Source: an uncultured bacterium (GTDB lineage: Bacteria; Bacteroidota; Bacteroidia; Chitinophagales; CAIOSU01). Taken from it: DNA of 14,126 nt. The stretch is from assembly GCA_903861055.1 (NCBI GenBank), contig CAIOSU010000089.1:1-14126 (forward strand). The letters run 5' to 3'. The notes below the pieces were generated by a model. The model was not told where the DNA came from, ran no database searches, and saw nothing but the letters and a program-made list of their open reading frames with translations. The position numbers were made by a program, and so were the translations under genes. Of this stretch, positions 6,481 through 13,845 are shown piece by piece (position 1 is the first letter of the stretch; every line of letters starts with the position of its first letter).

Positions 6481-7227
6481 CTACAAATCCTTATTCTTAA
6501 ACTTATGCTTGGCCAGCATTTGGCGGAATTTTTTGTCTTTAAACGCCCCATGAATATATTGAAGGTGCTTTTCGCCATGCAAATCGCTACCGAGATATGA
6601 AATCAGCCCTGCATCAACCATCTGGTAAGCAGCTTTTTGCAGCTTAGGGCCATACACACCCAAAAAAGTACCATAGTTTACCTGCAGCTCAACGCCCATA
6701 TTTACTAATTCCTCTAGCTCGCTAAAATTCTTTTCATATAGGTATGGGTAACGCTCAACGTGCGCCAATACAGGTATAATACCCCTAATGTTAAGTGCGA
6801 AAACCGTATGTTTCAACATCGGCGGCTGGTGCATGTTGGGCAACTCAAAAAAAAGATGGTTGCCACTAAACAGCATCAGCGGGGCATCCTTTGCCATTTC
6901 TTCAAAAGCCTCATCATAATAGTATTCGGCAGCCGCATCAAGGGTTACACCCAAGTGCTGCTCGGCTATAGCTTTTCTTACCAATGCCAGTCCGGGCAAA
7001 ATTGTATCGGGCCCGTTGTTGTACATACCTGGCAATATGTGGGGCGTGGTAATAAACTTGCGGTATCCAAACTCCATCAATCCCTTTATCATGGCAATGG
7101 ATTCCTCCACGGTAGCTACTCCATCATCAATTCCAGGAATGAGATGCGAGTGCAAATCAGTATGCAGGGCACTTAAATCGTGCGCCTCGGGCAACTTAGC
7201 ACCAAACAACTTTGAGAAGATGGACAT
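6481..7227 (-). CDS. CpsB/YwqE-type PHP-domain tyrosine-protein phosphatase
   Basis: This 248-residue protein matches the PHP-fold phosphatases that dephosphorylate BY-kinases during capsule and exopolysaccharide export. Metal-binding motifs are in the expected order: DLHSHLIPGIDDG (His26, His28, Asp34-Asp35), TTPHI, the Glu in AAEYYYDEAF, LAHVERYPYL, and the terminal GSDLHG (usual family form SDxH). The length fits the family (about 250). The ATG at 7227 is chosen over a longer frame start at 7290 because the extra residues are hydrophobic and unlike family members. No tyrosine kinase or Wza-like exporter is in the window, so the partner must lie elsewhere. A -7-like TATCTTCG stands five bases before the ATG. 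The gene ends at TAG, unlike most of its neighbours. Confidence 0.88.
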   Translation of the reverse strand: MSIFSKLFGAKLPEAHDLSALHTDLHSHLIPGIDDGVATVEESIAMIKGLMEFGYRKFITTPHILPGMYNNGPDTILPGLALVRKAIAEQHLGVTLDAAAEYYYDEAFEEMAKDAPLMLFSGNHLFFELPNMHQPPMLKHTVFALNIRGIIPVLAHVERYPYLYEKNFSELEELVNMGVELQVNYGTFLGVYGPKLQKAAYQMVDAGLISYLGSDLHGEKHLQYIHGAFKDKKFRQMLAKHKFKNKDL

Positions 7228-7232
7228 AGTAG

Positions 7233-7240
7233 CGAAGATA
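7233..7240 (-). promoter_or_regulatory. Possible -7 box ahead of the CpsB-type gene
   Basis: On the - strand TATCTTCG matches TAnnTTTG at all but one fixed base and ends five bases before the ATG at 7227. No clear -33 element. It is one of four genes here with such a motif 4-6 bases before the start codon. Confidence 0.3.
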
Positions 7241-7303
7241 AGAAATATGCAAATGGGAAATTGGAAGATAGCTACACTGCAAACCAACAAACCAGTTCAA
7301 TCC

Positions 7304-7331
7304 ATGGATTATCGACTGTGGACCATAGACC
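7304..7331. repeat. Degenerate heptamer tandem repeat in the CpsB-DMT gap
   Basis: Four consecutive seven-base units on the + strand, ATGGATT, ATCGACT, GTGGACC and ATAGACC, share the form (A/G)TnGA(C/T)(C/T). They end two bases before the complement of the DMT gene's stop codon, so they lie just downstream of that gene. Nothing else recognisable is in the 106-bp gap (7228-7333). Confidence 0.5.
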
Positions 7332-7333
7332 AA

Positions 7334-8227
7334 TTACACCATTGCCAAAATATAAATAGCCACAATGGCCAAAACGATGCCCAAAATATTAAGCCCAGTG
7401 AGGTGCTCTTTAAAACCAAAATAAGCCACCACTGCGGCCGTTGTTACCACGCCAATATTCACCATCGGGAATACCACCGAACTTTCCATACCAGAGCGTT
7501 GTAAAGCTTTGATGAGAAAATATAAGGAAAAGTAATTGGGCACACCCAATATGATACCAAAACCCAACTGCCGCCAGCGCAAGGTTTCTTTACCACGAAG
7601 CACTTGCACCAATAGCGCCAAGGTACCCGCAACTGATGCCGTGAGAAACAATACCGTATTAAGCAAGTCGGTATCTTTAGGCAGCAGAAATTTCTTGTTG
7701 ATAATGGTAACCACCGTATCACAGCTACCAGAACCGAAAAACACTGCCAAAGGTAGCAGCAAGGCTAACGACATGGAGGTTTTACCCGGCGATAAATCAT
7801 CTTGCTCAATGAGCTTTTTAGGCTTGTAAGTGGTAAGCAATATAGAACCCAAAGCCAAGAGAATACCTAGTATTTTCACCACTGACAGCGACTCACCAAA
7901 GAGGAAAACTGCTGCTAAAATGGGTATAGCCAGCGACATTTTTTGCGCAATGGCCGTAACCGCTATACCGCTGCGCAAGGTAGAAACACCAATCATGTTA
8001 AAAACCGTGATAAACATAACGCCTAACACCAAGGCCCAAGGCAACCACGTCGCTTGCAGCACATATACTGCGCTGGGCGTCTCTTCCCAGAGTAAAAATC
8101 CGCATAAAGCCGCTACCCAGTAGTTTATAACTATCATTGGCATGGTGCGCACTTGGCGCTGCCCTGCAATTTTGAAAATAACAATTAAGCTGGCAGAAAA
8201 AACGATACACAACAGTATATCCAACAT
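7334..8227 (-). CDS. EamA/DMT-family transporter
   Basis: The 297-residue protein has about ten hydrophobic segments arranged as two EamA repeats, roughly residues 1-130 and 148-297, separated by a hydrophilic loop (YKPKKLIEQDDLSPGKTS). Each half ends in the typical pattern: an acidic pair (FGESLS or FGFKEHL), then a Gly-rich helix (LGILLALGSILL, LGIVLAIVAIYIL). It is an inner-membrane exporter or importer of small metabolites. Its ATG is 3 bp after the ribD stop, so the two are almost certainly co-transcribed. Some EamA proteins (RibN of Rhizobium and Vibrio) import riboflavin, so a flavin or flavin-precursor substrate is possible, but this is inferred from position only. Confidence 0.86.
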   Translation of the reverse strand: MLDILLCIVFSASLIVIFKIAGQRQVRTMPMIVINYWVAALCGFLLWEETPSAVYVLQATWLPWALVLGVMFITVFNMIGVSTLRSGIAVTAIAQKMSLAIPILAAVFLFGESLSVVKILGILLALGSILLTTYKPKKLIEQDDLSPGKTSMSLALLLPLAVFFGSGSCDTVVTIINKKFLLPKDTDLLNTVLFLTASVAGTLALLVQVLRGKETLRWRQLGFGIILGVPNYFSLYFLIKALQRSGMESSVVFPMVNIGVVTTAAVVAYFGFKEHLTGLNILGIVLAIVAIYILAMV

Positions 8228-8230
8228 AGG

Positions 8231-9262
8231 TTAGGGCTTATAATAGGTATCTAATCGGTCAGGGCCAATAGTTTCGGTGGCAGTGGGTATTACAGGTAAA
8301 ATAGGCGCAGCAATGCCACTTGCAAAATGTGTGACACCGGTAAACACCCTTGCCTCATCCCAAAGCTCAAGTGCAATAAATGCCTGCAAAGTAGCCACGC
8401 CCCCTTCAATAATTATAGATTGAATATTGCGCTCGTGAAGGATATGGAACAACTGTGCAGGCAATCCATCCTTCCAAGGGCCAATTAATTGCTGCACAGG
8501 CAAATCGGGTCGGTGCTTGGCGCTTAGCAACAGCGTAGGGGCCTCCTCGTTAAACACTTTGCTATCCATTGGCAGGGTATTATCCCTATCCAATACAATC
8601 CTTAATGGGTGGTGTTGTGGTTCCCAATGGCGCACGGTCAGTTCAGGGTTATCGGCCAACACGGTTCGGTAGCCCACCAAAATGGCCTGCTCTTCGGCGC
8701 GCCAACGGTGCACCAATCGACGGCTAAGGTCGCCAGTGATCCAATGCTGTTGGTGGTTGTCTTTCGTAAAAAAGCCATCGGCACTCTGTGCCCACTTCAA
8801 TATTATATAAGGTCGCTTTTGTTGATGAAACGTAAAGAACCGACGATTGAGAAAAAGCCCTTCTGCTTCCAGCATGCCGTCAATTACTTCAATGCCCGCA
8901 TCACGCAACTTTTTGATACCTCGGCCTGCCACCATGGGGTTTGGGTCGGTGTTGGCAACCACTACCCTTTTCACGCGCTTCTCAATCAACATATCGGCGC
9001 AAGGTGGGGTTTTACCAAAGTGGCTACACGGCTCCAAACTGACATACATGTTAGCATCTGGTATCAGGTGCACATCCTCGAGCTTAACAGAACGCATGGC
9101 TACTACTTCGGCATGTGGACCACCGAAACGCTGGTGATATCCCTCGCCAATTATGCGCCCTTCGTGCACCAGCACCGCACCCACCATGGGGTTTGGCGCT
9201 ACCCTACCCAACCCCTTCAAGGCCAGTTCGAAACAGCGTTGCATATAGTATTCGTGGGACAT
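8231..9262 (-). CDS. ribD: RibD: bifunctional diaminohydroxyphosphoribosylaminopyrimidine deaminase / 5-amino-6-(5-phosphoribosylamino)uracil reductase
   Basis: RibD performs the deamination and NADPH-dependent reduction that follow GTP cyclohydrolase II in riboflavin synthesis, in the cytoplasm. The N-terminal cytidine-deaminase-like domain (about residues 1-145) shows the zinc site: PHAE with His50 and catalytic Glu52, then Cys79 and Cys88 in EPCSHFGKTPPCADML. The substrate motif PNPMVGAVLV is also present. The C-terminal reductase domain (about 150-343) shows RPYIILKWAQSADG, the turn DNPELTVR and the cofactor motif IIIEGGVATLQAF. Length (343) is normal. No FMN riboswitch is visible in the 98 bp upstream, unlike many Firmicutes rib operons. 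An exact TAnnTTTG stands four bases before the ATG. The DMT transporter follows directly. Confidence 0.97.
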   Translation of the reverse strand: MSHEYYMQRCFELALKGLGRVAPNPMVGAVLVHEGRIIGEGYHQRFGGPHAEVVAMRSVKLEDVHLIPDANMYVSLEPCSHFGKTPPCADMLIEKRVKRVVVANTDPNPMVAGRGIKKLRDAGIEVIDGMLEAEGLFLNRRFFTFHQQKRPYIILKWAQSADGFFTKDNHQQHWITGDLSRRLVHRWRAEEQAILVGYRTVLADNPELTVRHWEPQHHPLRIVLDRDNTLPMDSKVFNEEAPTLLLSAKHRPDLPVQQLIGPWKDGLPAQLFHILHERNIQSIIIEGGVATLQAFIALELWDEARVFTGVTHFASGIAAPILPVIPTATETIGPDRLDTYYKP

Positions 9263-9266
9263 AGGG

Positions 9267-9274
9267 CAAAGATA
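9267..9274 (-). promoter_or_regulatory. Possible -7 box ahead of ribD
   Basis: On the - strand TATCTTTG matches TAnnTTTG exactly, then CCCT and the ATG at 9262. A transcript starting at the usual distance would begin at or next to the start codon. A -33 TTTG at about 20 bases upstream is not visible. The rest of the gap (9263-9360) shows only a CAATTG-N8-CAATTG pair of unclear meaning. Confidence 0.42.
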
Positions 9275-9360
9275 ACCTTGATTATCTTGATTTCGGGATT
9301 TGAAAAGGATTCTTTTGGTAGGATCGCATTTTGCACCTCAATTGTATTTGCGCAATTGGA

Positions 9361-9966
9361 TTAAACTATTTTACTAAAACCTCTCCAAACCTTTACTCCC
9401 CTTTCCACTACCCCGTCCCATTCATCCAAAGGCATTTTAATGGCTAGTTTAACAAAATCTCGGCCTGACAAAAACCTTTTCCATTCATTGGCATCAACAA
9501 CAACCTCATTAAACAACCTGTAATTGTCGTGCTCAAAATGATGCTCCCATTGGGTGGTGTTTACACAAAGGTAAAGTCCTGATGTAAGAGCCAACTTATC
9601 GTAACTGGCTATGAGGGCCGCTTTATGATCATCCAAAAAAGCGCCGGCCAAGTGCAGCGTAAAACTAAACTCGTGCCCCCAGCGACAAATGGTTCGGTAG
9701 GCAAATACGTCATCTTTAGCAAAACTAGCAGGATAATCGAGCACCCAATAAGGTAAGCCGCGGTAATTTTCGCCTTTGCTTATTTTGGTGCGAACGGGGG
9801 CAAAATGCAAGGCGCTAAGCTCATTGGCAAGCTCGCTGGCAAGCTTTAAAAGTAGCGTTTGCACTTTCTTGTCGATAGCTCTTTTAATGAGCAGAAAATC
9901 AGTATCCTGCAAACATACCAGTTCGTGCTTCGAAAACGTTATTTTTGTCTCTGAGTCCACAAGCAT
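9361..9966 (-). CDS. Conserved hypothetical protein of Bacteroidota type
   Basis: I do not recognise a function. The 201-residue protein is soluble, with no signal peptide or membrane segment. It begins with a helical region (residues about 16-55, FLLIKRAIDKKVQTLLLKL), then strongly motif-like blocks: KISKGENYRGLPYWVLDYP (61-79) and RTICRWGHEFSFTLHLAG (91-108). A Trp/His/acid-rich stretch follows (TQWEHHFEHDNYRLF, 138-152). These blocks look like a family I have seen only in Bacteroidota genomes, annotated as hypothetical. The gene is divergent from the LptF/G gene with only 8 bp between start codons. It is not tightly coupled to ribD (98 bp). The start could be later; TTG at codon 19 is in frame and would free the shared promoter region. 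Confidence 0.76.
   Translation of the reverse strand: MLVDSETKITFSKHELVCLQDTDFLLIKRAIDKKVQTLLLKLASELANELSALHFAPVRTKISKGENYRGLPYWVLDYPASFAKDDVFAYRTICRWGHEFSFTLHLAGAFLDDHKAALIASYDKLALTSGLYLCVNTTQWEHHFEHDNYRLFNEVVVDANEWKRFLSGRDFVKLAIKMPLDEWDGVVERGVKVWRGFSKIV
9940..9947 (+). promoter_or_regulatory. Possible -7 box for the LptF/G operon, inside the divergent gene
   Basis: TATTTTTG matches TAnnTTTG exactly and would give a leader of about 20 bases before GTG 9975. It lies within the coding start of the divergent 201-residue gene. On the other strand a TATCTTTT (9979-9986), one mismatch, lies within the LptF/G coding start and could serve the divergent gene. Neither has a clear -33 element. Confidence 0.35.
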
Positions 9967-9974
9967 AAATATAC

Positions 9975-11426
9975 GTGAAAAAGATAGATCAGCTGGTGCT
10001 GCGCAATTTCGTAGGGCCGTTTTTACTCACCTTCCTCATTACGCTGTTCATCTTCGTGATGCAGTTTCTGTGGATGTATATCGACGACCTGGTGGGTAAG
10101 GGCTTGGAGTGGCACATTGTTTTGGAGCTGATAAGCCTAGCAAGTGCCAGTTTTGTGCCATTGGCTCTACCCCTTGCGGTGCTATTGAGCAGCATTATGA
10201 CCTATGGCAACCTAGGTGAGCATTACGAGCTGGTGGCCATGAAAGCTGCGGGTATGTCGTTGTACCGTTTTTTATTGCCGCTTATAATTGTAGCTATATT
10301 GATTAGCGGCACGGCTTTTTACTTTGCCAATAACATTCTGCCCATAGCCAACCTTAAATTTGGCACGCTGCTAAGCACAGTGCGCAACCAAAAACCTGCC
10401 CTGAACATTAAGGAAGGCATTTTTTATACCGACATTGAGGGGTTTAGTATTCGGGTTAGCGATAAAGAAGAAGACAACCGCACTATACACGATGTGCTGA
10501 TATATGACCATACGGATGGCAACAACGACAACGTGCTATCAGCCAAAACGGGCGAAATGTTTACGCAAAGCAACAACCGCTATTTGGTTTTGCGGCTATA
10601 CGACGGGCACCGATATAGCGAGGGCAAACCAGGCATTGGTGGCAAACAATTGTATGAGCACTACAGCACCCACTTCAATGTTTTCGAGAAATGGTTCGAT
10701 TTATCAGACCTAGAGTTTCAGAAACAAGACGAAAGTAGCTGGAGTAACCACTACCGAATGCTCAACATGGCCCAGCTTCAATCGGCTATCGATACGTTGG
10801 AGTTTAGTAAAAACAAGCGCTTGGGTGAGTACCAAAACAATGTATCGCAGTTTTTGAAAGTACGCGACCCATACCTTGACACCATAAAAACCGTGGAGGT
10901 AGATACTTGTTTGAAATACGAATGGAACCAGCAGCTAGTAGCGTTTAACGATAAAGACCGGGAGCTACGCGCCTACGAAAAGGCCCTACAAGAAGCTCGG
11001 AATGTAAAAAGCTTCTCGGGCGTAGCCACTCGCGATTTGGAGTACCGGCTAAAAAACATACGCAAGCACAAAGTGGAGTGGCACCGCAAAATAGCCTTGT
11101 CGTTTGCCTGCTTGGTTATGTTTATGATAGGTGCGCCGCTGGGCGCTATTATTCGCAAAGGAGGTTTGGGCCTCCCGTTGTTACTCTCCATTACATTGTT
11201 TGTGGTGTTTCACGTAACTTCCATGACTGGCGAAAAAATGGCCGAAAAGGGTGTATTGGAGCCTCTTGTGGGCATCTGGTTGCCCAATTTTGTGTTGCTG
11301 CCATTAGGCATTTTCTTACTGATAAAAGCCCGAGACGATTCGCCTTTGTTTACCATGGACTGGTACTTTGGGATTATTAGGAAAATTAAAGAACTCAATA
11401 CCAACCATGCGAAACCTTCGGCTTAA
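9975..11426 (+). CDS. LptF/LptG-family lipopolysaccharide export permease
   Basis: The protein (483 residues) belongs to the YjgP/YjgQ family, the inner-membrane half of the LptB2FG extractor that moves LPS towards the Lpt bridge. It starts MKKIDQLVLRNFVGPFLLTF, a family signature. Three N-terminal membrane segments follow (about 13-35, 55-76, 96-119, including PLALPLAVLLSSIMTYG and the coupling-helix region LGEHYELVAMKAAGMS). Next come a periplasmic beta-jellyroll (about 120-255) and a long polar, mainly helical stretch (about 260-365). Three C-terminal segments follow (about 370-391, 398-420, 430-453) with the GAPLGAIIRKGGLGLP motif. The helical stretch is additional to the Escherichia coli layout. 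The start is GTG; no nearby ATG preserves the N-terminus. LptF versus LptG cannot be decided. It overlaps the PAP2 gene by 20 bp. Confidence 0.9.
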   Translation: MKKIDQLVLRNFVGPFLLTFLITLFIFVMQFLWMYIDDLVGKGLEWHIVLELISLASASFVPLALPLAVLLSSIMTYGNLGEHYELVAMKAAGMSLYRFLLPLIIVAILISGTAFYFANNILPIANLKFGTLLSTVRNQKPALNIKEGIFYTDIEGFSIRVSDKEEDNRTIHDVLIYDHTDGNNDNVLSAKTGEMFTQSNNRYLVLRLYDGHRYSEGKPGIGGKQLYEHYSTHFNVFEKWFDLSDLEFQKQDESSWSNHYRMLNMAQLQSAIDTLEFSKNKRLGEYQNNVSQFLKVRDPYLDTIKTVEVDTCLKYEWNQQLVAFNDKDRELRAYEKALQEARNVKSFSGVATRDLEYRLKNIRKHKVEWHRKIALSFACLVMFMIGAPLGAIIRKGGLGLPLLLSITLFVVFHVTSMTGEKMAEKGVLEPLVGIWLPNFVLLPLGIFLLIKARDDSPLFTMDWYFGIIRKIKELNTNHAKPSA

Positions 11427-12066
11427 CCCTTGGTTCTTTTTGCCCTATTTGCTTGTGCTTGTTGCCGCTGGTTTATATCTAGCAACGCATAACAAGGGCG
11501 ATTTTTTGCTTTGGGTGAATAGCCACCATACTACTGTGTTGGATAACTTCTTTATGCTCACCAATGAACTTGGGGAGGGTACTTTTTTACTTGTAGCTGC
11601 AGGGGCAATGTTTATTTTCACTCGCTATGGCGATGCACTCGCCGGAGCACTCGCTTGGGTATCGGCCGGATTGATTACCCAGTTTCTAAAGCGTCAAGTT
11701 TTTCCAGACTACCCAAGGCCCGCTCGCTTTTTCGAGGGCATTAAAGAACTCTACCTCGTACCTGGTGTGCACATAAACGAGCACTTTAGCTTCCCCTCTG
11801 GGCATACCACGGTTGCTTTTGCCATTTGCACCGTGCTAGCACTCTCGGTAAAAAACCATCGATGGGGCTTGTTCTTTATTGTTATGGCAATCATTGCGGG
11901 CTTATCGCGCATATACTTATCCCAGCACTTTTTAACGGATACCTTTTTGGGTTCTATCATAGGTACCATCATGGGTATCGTTATTTTCAACCTGTTCCAT
12001 CTGTATTTGGATAAAAGACCGAACCATTTACTCAATCGCAATTTGCTTAAAAGCTTAAAGGCTTGA
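11407..12066 (+). CDS. PAP2-family membrane phosphatase
   Basis: PAP2 enzymes remove phosphate from lipids such as undecaprenyl diphosphate, phosphatidic acid or lipid A. The 219-residue protein shows the three catalytic motifs: KRQVFPDYPRP (Lys95 to Arg104-Pro105, a spacing longer than the textbook K-x6-RP), PSGHTT (Ser131-Gly-His133) and SRIYLSQHFLTD (Arg168, nucleophile His174, Asp178). About five hydrophobic segments surround them. The ATG at 11407 is preferred to an in-frame TTG at 11368 because it gives a normal N-terminus and the common short overlap (20 bp) with the upstream permease gene. It ends in TGA overlapping the TTG start of the next gene. Between an LPS exporter and an ArnT-like transferase, lipid A or undecaprenyl diphosphate are the likeliest substrates. 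Confidence 0.92.
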   Translation: MRNLRLNPWFFLPYLLVLVAAGLYLATHNKGDFLLWVNSHHTTVLDNFFMLTNELGEGTFLLVAAGAMFIFTRYGDALAGALAWVSAGLITQFLKRQVFPDYPRPARFFEGIKELYLVPGVHINEHFSFPSGHTTVAFAICTVLALSVKNHRWGLFFIVMAIIAGLSRIYLSQHFLTDTFLGSIIGTIMGIVIFNLFHLYLDKRPNHLLNRNLLKSLKA

Positions 12067-13787
12067 TAAAAGGTAAAGCTATATCGCCCTATTGGTTCAT
12101 TGCCGCACTCGGTACCATCTTGTTTCTGCCTTTACTTGGCAGTGTGCATTTATTCGATTGGGATGAGATAAACTTTGCCGAATCGGCGCGTGAAATGCTC
12201 ATCACTGGCGATTATGGCCGGGTAACCATCAACTTCCAGCCTTTTTGGGAGAAACCACCGCTATTTATTTGGCTACAGGCCATCAGCATGTCGATTTTTG
12301 GTGTAAACGAATTTGCTGCCCGTTTGCCAAACGCACTATGCGGTATCGCTACATTGATGGTGCTATTCCATTACGGCAGAATGTATCGGAATGCAGCTTT
12401 CGGTTGGTTTTGGGTGTTGGTATATGTGGGCACATGGCTGCCACATGCATACTTCAAGTCGGGTATTATCGATCCAGTTTTCAATCTTTTCATGCTATCA
12501 GGAATGGTGCATTTAGCCATGTGGGCCGCAGCACAAGGCAACAGGCAATATCGGCACGCTGCTTTTGCAGGGTTGTTTACCGGTTTGGCGGTACTTACCA
12601 AAGGGCCTGTAGGGCTTTTGCTGCCAGGGCTAACGGCAATTGCTTTCATGATAATTAAGCGCAAATGGTTCCTGCGCCCATTGCCAATGTTGCTAGCTGC
12701 AGTATTGTTTTTGGTAACCACCTTTGCTTGGTATGGCGTTGAAACCATGCGCAACGGCTGGTGGTTTTTGGGCGAATTTATTACCTACAACCTACGCCTG
12801 GCTCAAACCGAAGATGCCGGCCATGGAGGTTTTCTGTTTTACCATTTTGTGGTGTTATTAATAGGTTGCTTTCCTGCATCGCTCTTAATTTTTTATAAAC
12901 CCAAACAACTGCCCGAAAGCACTGATACGAAAACCCCAAATATGCAACACCTGCATGTTTGGATGTGGCTGGCCTTGGCCATAGTGCTGGTGGTGTTTAC
13001 TATAGTGCAAACCAAAATTATCCACTACTCTTCGTTTGCATATTTCCCTATTAGCTTTTTAGCGGCCAGTGTGCTATACCGCTGGCAAGAAGTGGAGGTT
13101 AAGGTGCCCAAAGGCCTTGTCATTACTATTGGTTTTGGCGTTGTGTTAATTGGCTCTGCCTTAATGTTTGGGGCTTTTGCATTGAGCACTGCCACTGGCA
13201 TGGCTGGGGTGCTGCATAGCATTACCCTTACCAATGATGTACCCGATACCCAAACATGGCCCAGCTATTTGGCCATTATTGGGCTACTATACCTGGTAGT
13301 TGCCTTTTCGGGTGTTGTAATTGCGTGGAAAAACCAATTGATGGTAGGGGTTGCGAGAATATTCATTGCGACTGCCGTAACCGTTCAGCTGATATTCATT
13401 TTAATGTTGCCATATGTTGAGCCGCTGAGCCAAGGCGCAATGGTGTCTTTTTTGAAAGAGCAAGCCAAGGAGAATGTGTACATCAATGTAATTGGCTTTA
13501 AGAGCTATGCCCATTACTTTTATGGAGCAAAACAGCCCCAAGACCTGGCCAGCCCTGAGCTATTAAAAGTAATTGCGGCATACAAAGACGAGTTCAAAAC
13601 AGACTATATATCGCCTAAGCAATTTAACGAGTCGGAAATGTTTTGGCACTTATATGGCCAAATTGATAAACCCGTAGTGTTTGTGGCAAAGCGCTATAAA
13701 AGCGATAAGATTGTGCGTGAGTACCTGCACTTAAAACAAATAGGCACAGCTGGTGGGTATGTGTTTTTTAGAAGACAACCCTTTTAA
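12063..13787 (+). CDS. GT39/ArnT-like polyprenyl-phosphate-dependent membrane glycosyltransferase
   Basis: The protein (574 residues) has the GT-C fold: a first membrane segment (about 10-30), then the periplasmic catalytic motif LFDWDEINFAESAREM (Asp32, Asp34-Glu35), the family region FQPFWEKPPLFIWLQ, and about eleven further membrane segments. A soluble C-terminal part follows (about 455-574). Such enzymes move a sugar from a polyprenyl phosphate carrier to lipid A, protein or another lipid on the periplasmic face. The TTG start at 12063 shares bases with the TGA stop of the PAP2 gene (TTGA). The next in-frame ATG (codon 45) would delete the catalytic Asp-Glu, so TTG is well supported. A KITKGPVG-type motif appears as VLTKGPVGLLLPG. 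The acceptor is unknown; the LptF/G and PAP2 neighbours favour lipid A or another envelope lipid. Confidence 0.92.
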   Translation: MIKGKAISPYWFIAALGTILFLPLLGSVHLFDWDEINFAESAREMLITGDYGRVTINFQPFWEKPPLFIWLQAISMSIFGVNEFAARLPNALCGIATLMVLFHYGRMYRNAAFGWFWVLVYVGTWLPHAYFKSGIIDPVFNLFMLSGMVHLAMWAAAQGNRQYRHAAFAGLFTGLAVLTKGPVGLLLPGLTAIAFMIIKRKWFLRPLPMLLAAVLFLVTTFAWYGVETMRNGWWFLGEFITYNLRLAQTEDAGHGGFLFYHFVVLLIGCFPASLLIFYKPKQLPESTDTKTPNMQHLHVWMWLALAIVLVVFTIVQTKIIHYSSFAYFPISFLAASVLYRWQEVEVKVPKGLVITIGFGVVLIGSALMFGAFALSTATGMAGVLHSITLTNDVPDTQTWPSYLAIIGLLYLVVAFSGVVIAWKNQLMVGVARIFIATAVTVQLIFILMLPYVEPLSQGAMVSFLKEQAKENVYINVIGFKSYAHYFYGAKQPQDLASPELLKVIAAYKDEFKTDYISPKQFNESEMFWHLYGQIDKPVVFVAKRYKSDKIVREYLHLKQIGTAGGYVFFRRQPF

Positions 13788-13845
13788 ATGTAGGATGTAC
13801 GAGTTACGATCGAAAAAGGACATACAAACTGTAAATACAAACCTC

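Noticed and set aside
7334..8227. FMN riboswitch or other RNA element linking ribD and the transporter
   Set aside because: The gap between the genes is only 3 bp, and the 98 bp before ribD show no conserved RFN-type stems.
9329..9360. CAATTG-N8-CAATTG pair upstream of ribD as an operator or hairpin
   Set aside because: Each half is itself a common six-base palindrome, the stem would be only six AT-rich pairs, and no flanking symmetry extends it.
8609..9364. 251-codon open frame on the + strand across ribD
   Set aside because: It lies antisense to a well-supported ribD. Its protein has no recognisable motif and mirrors the codons of ribD.
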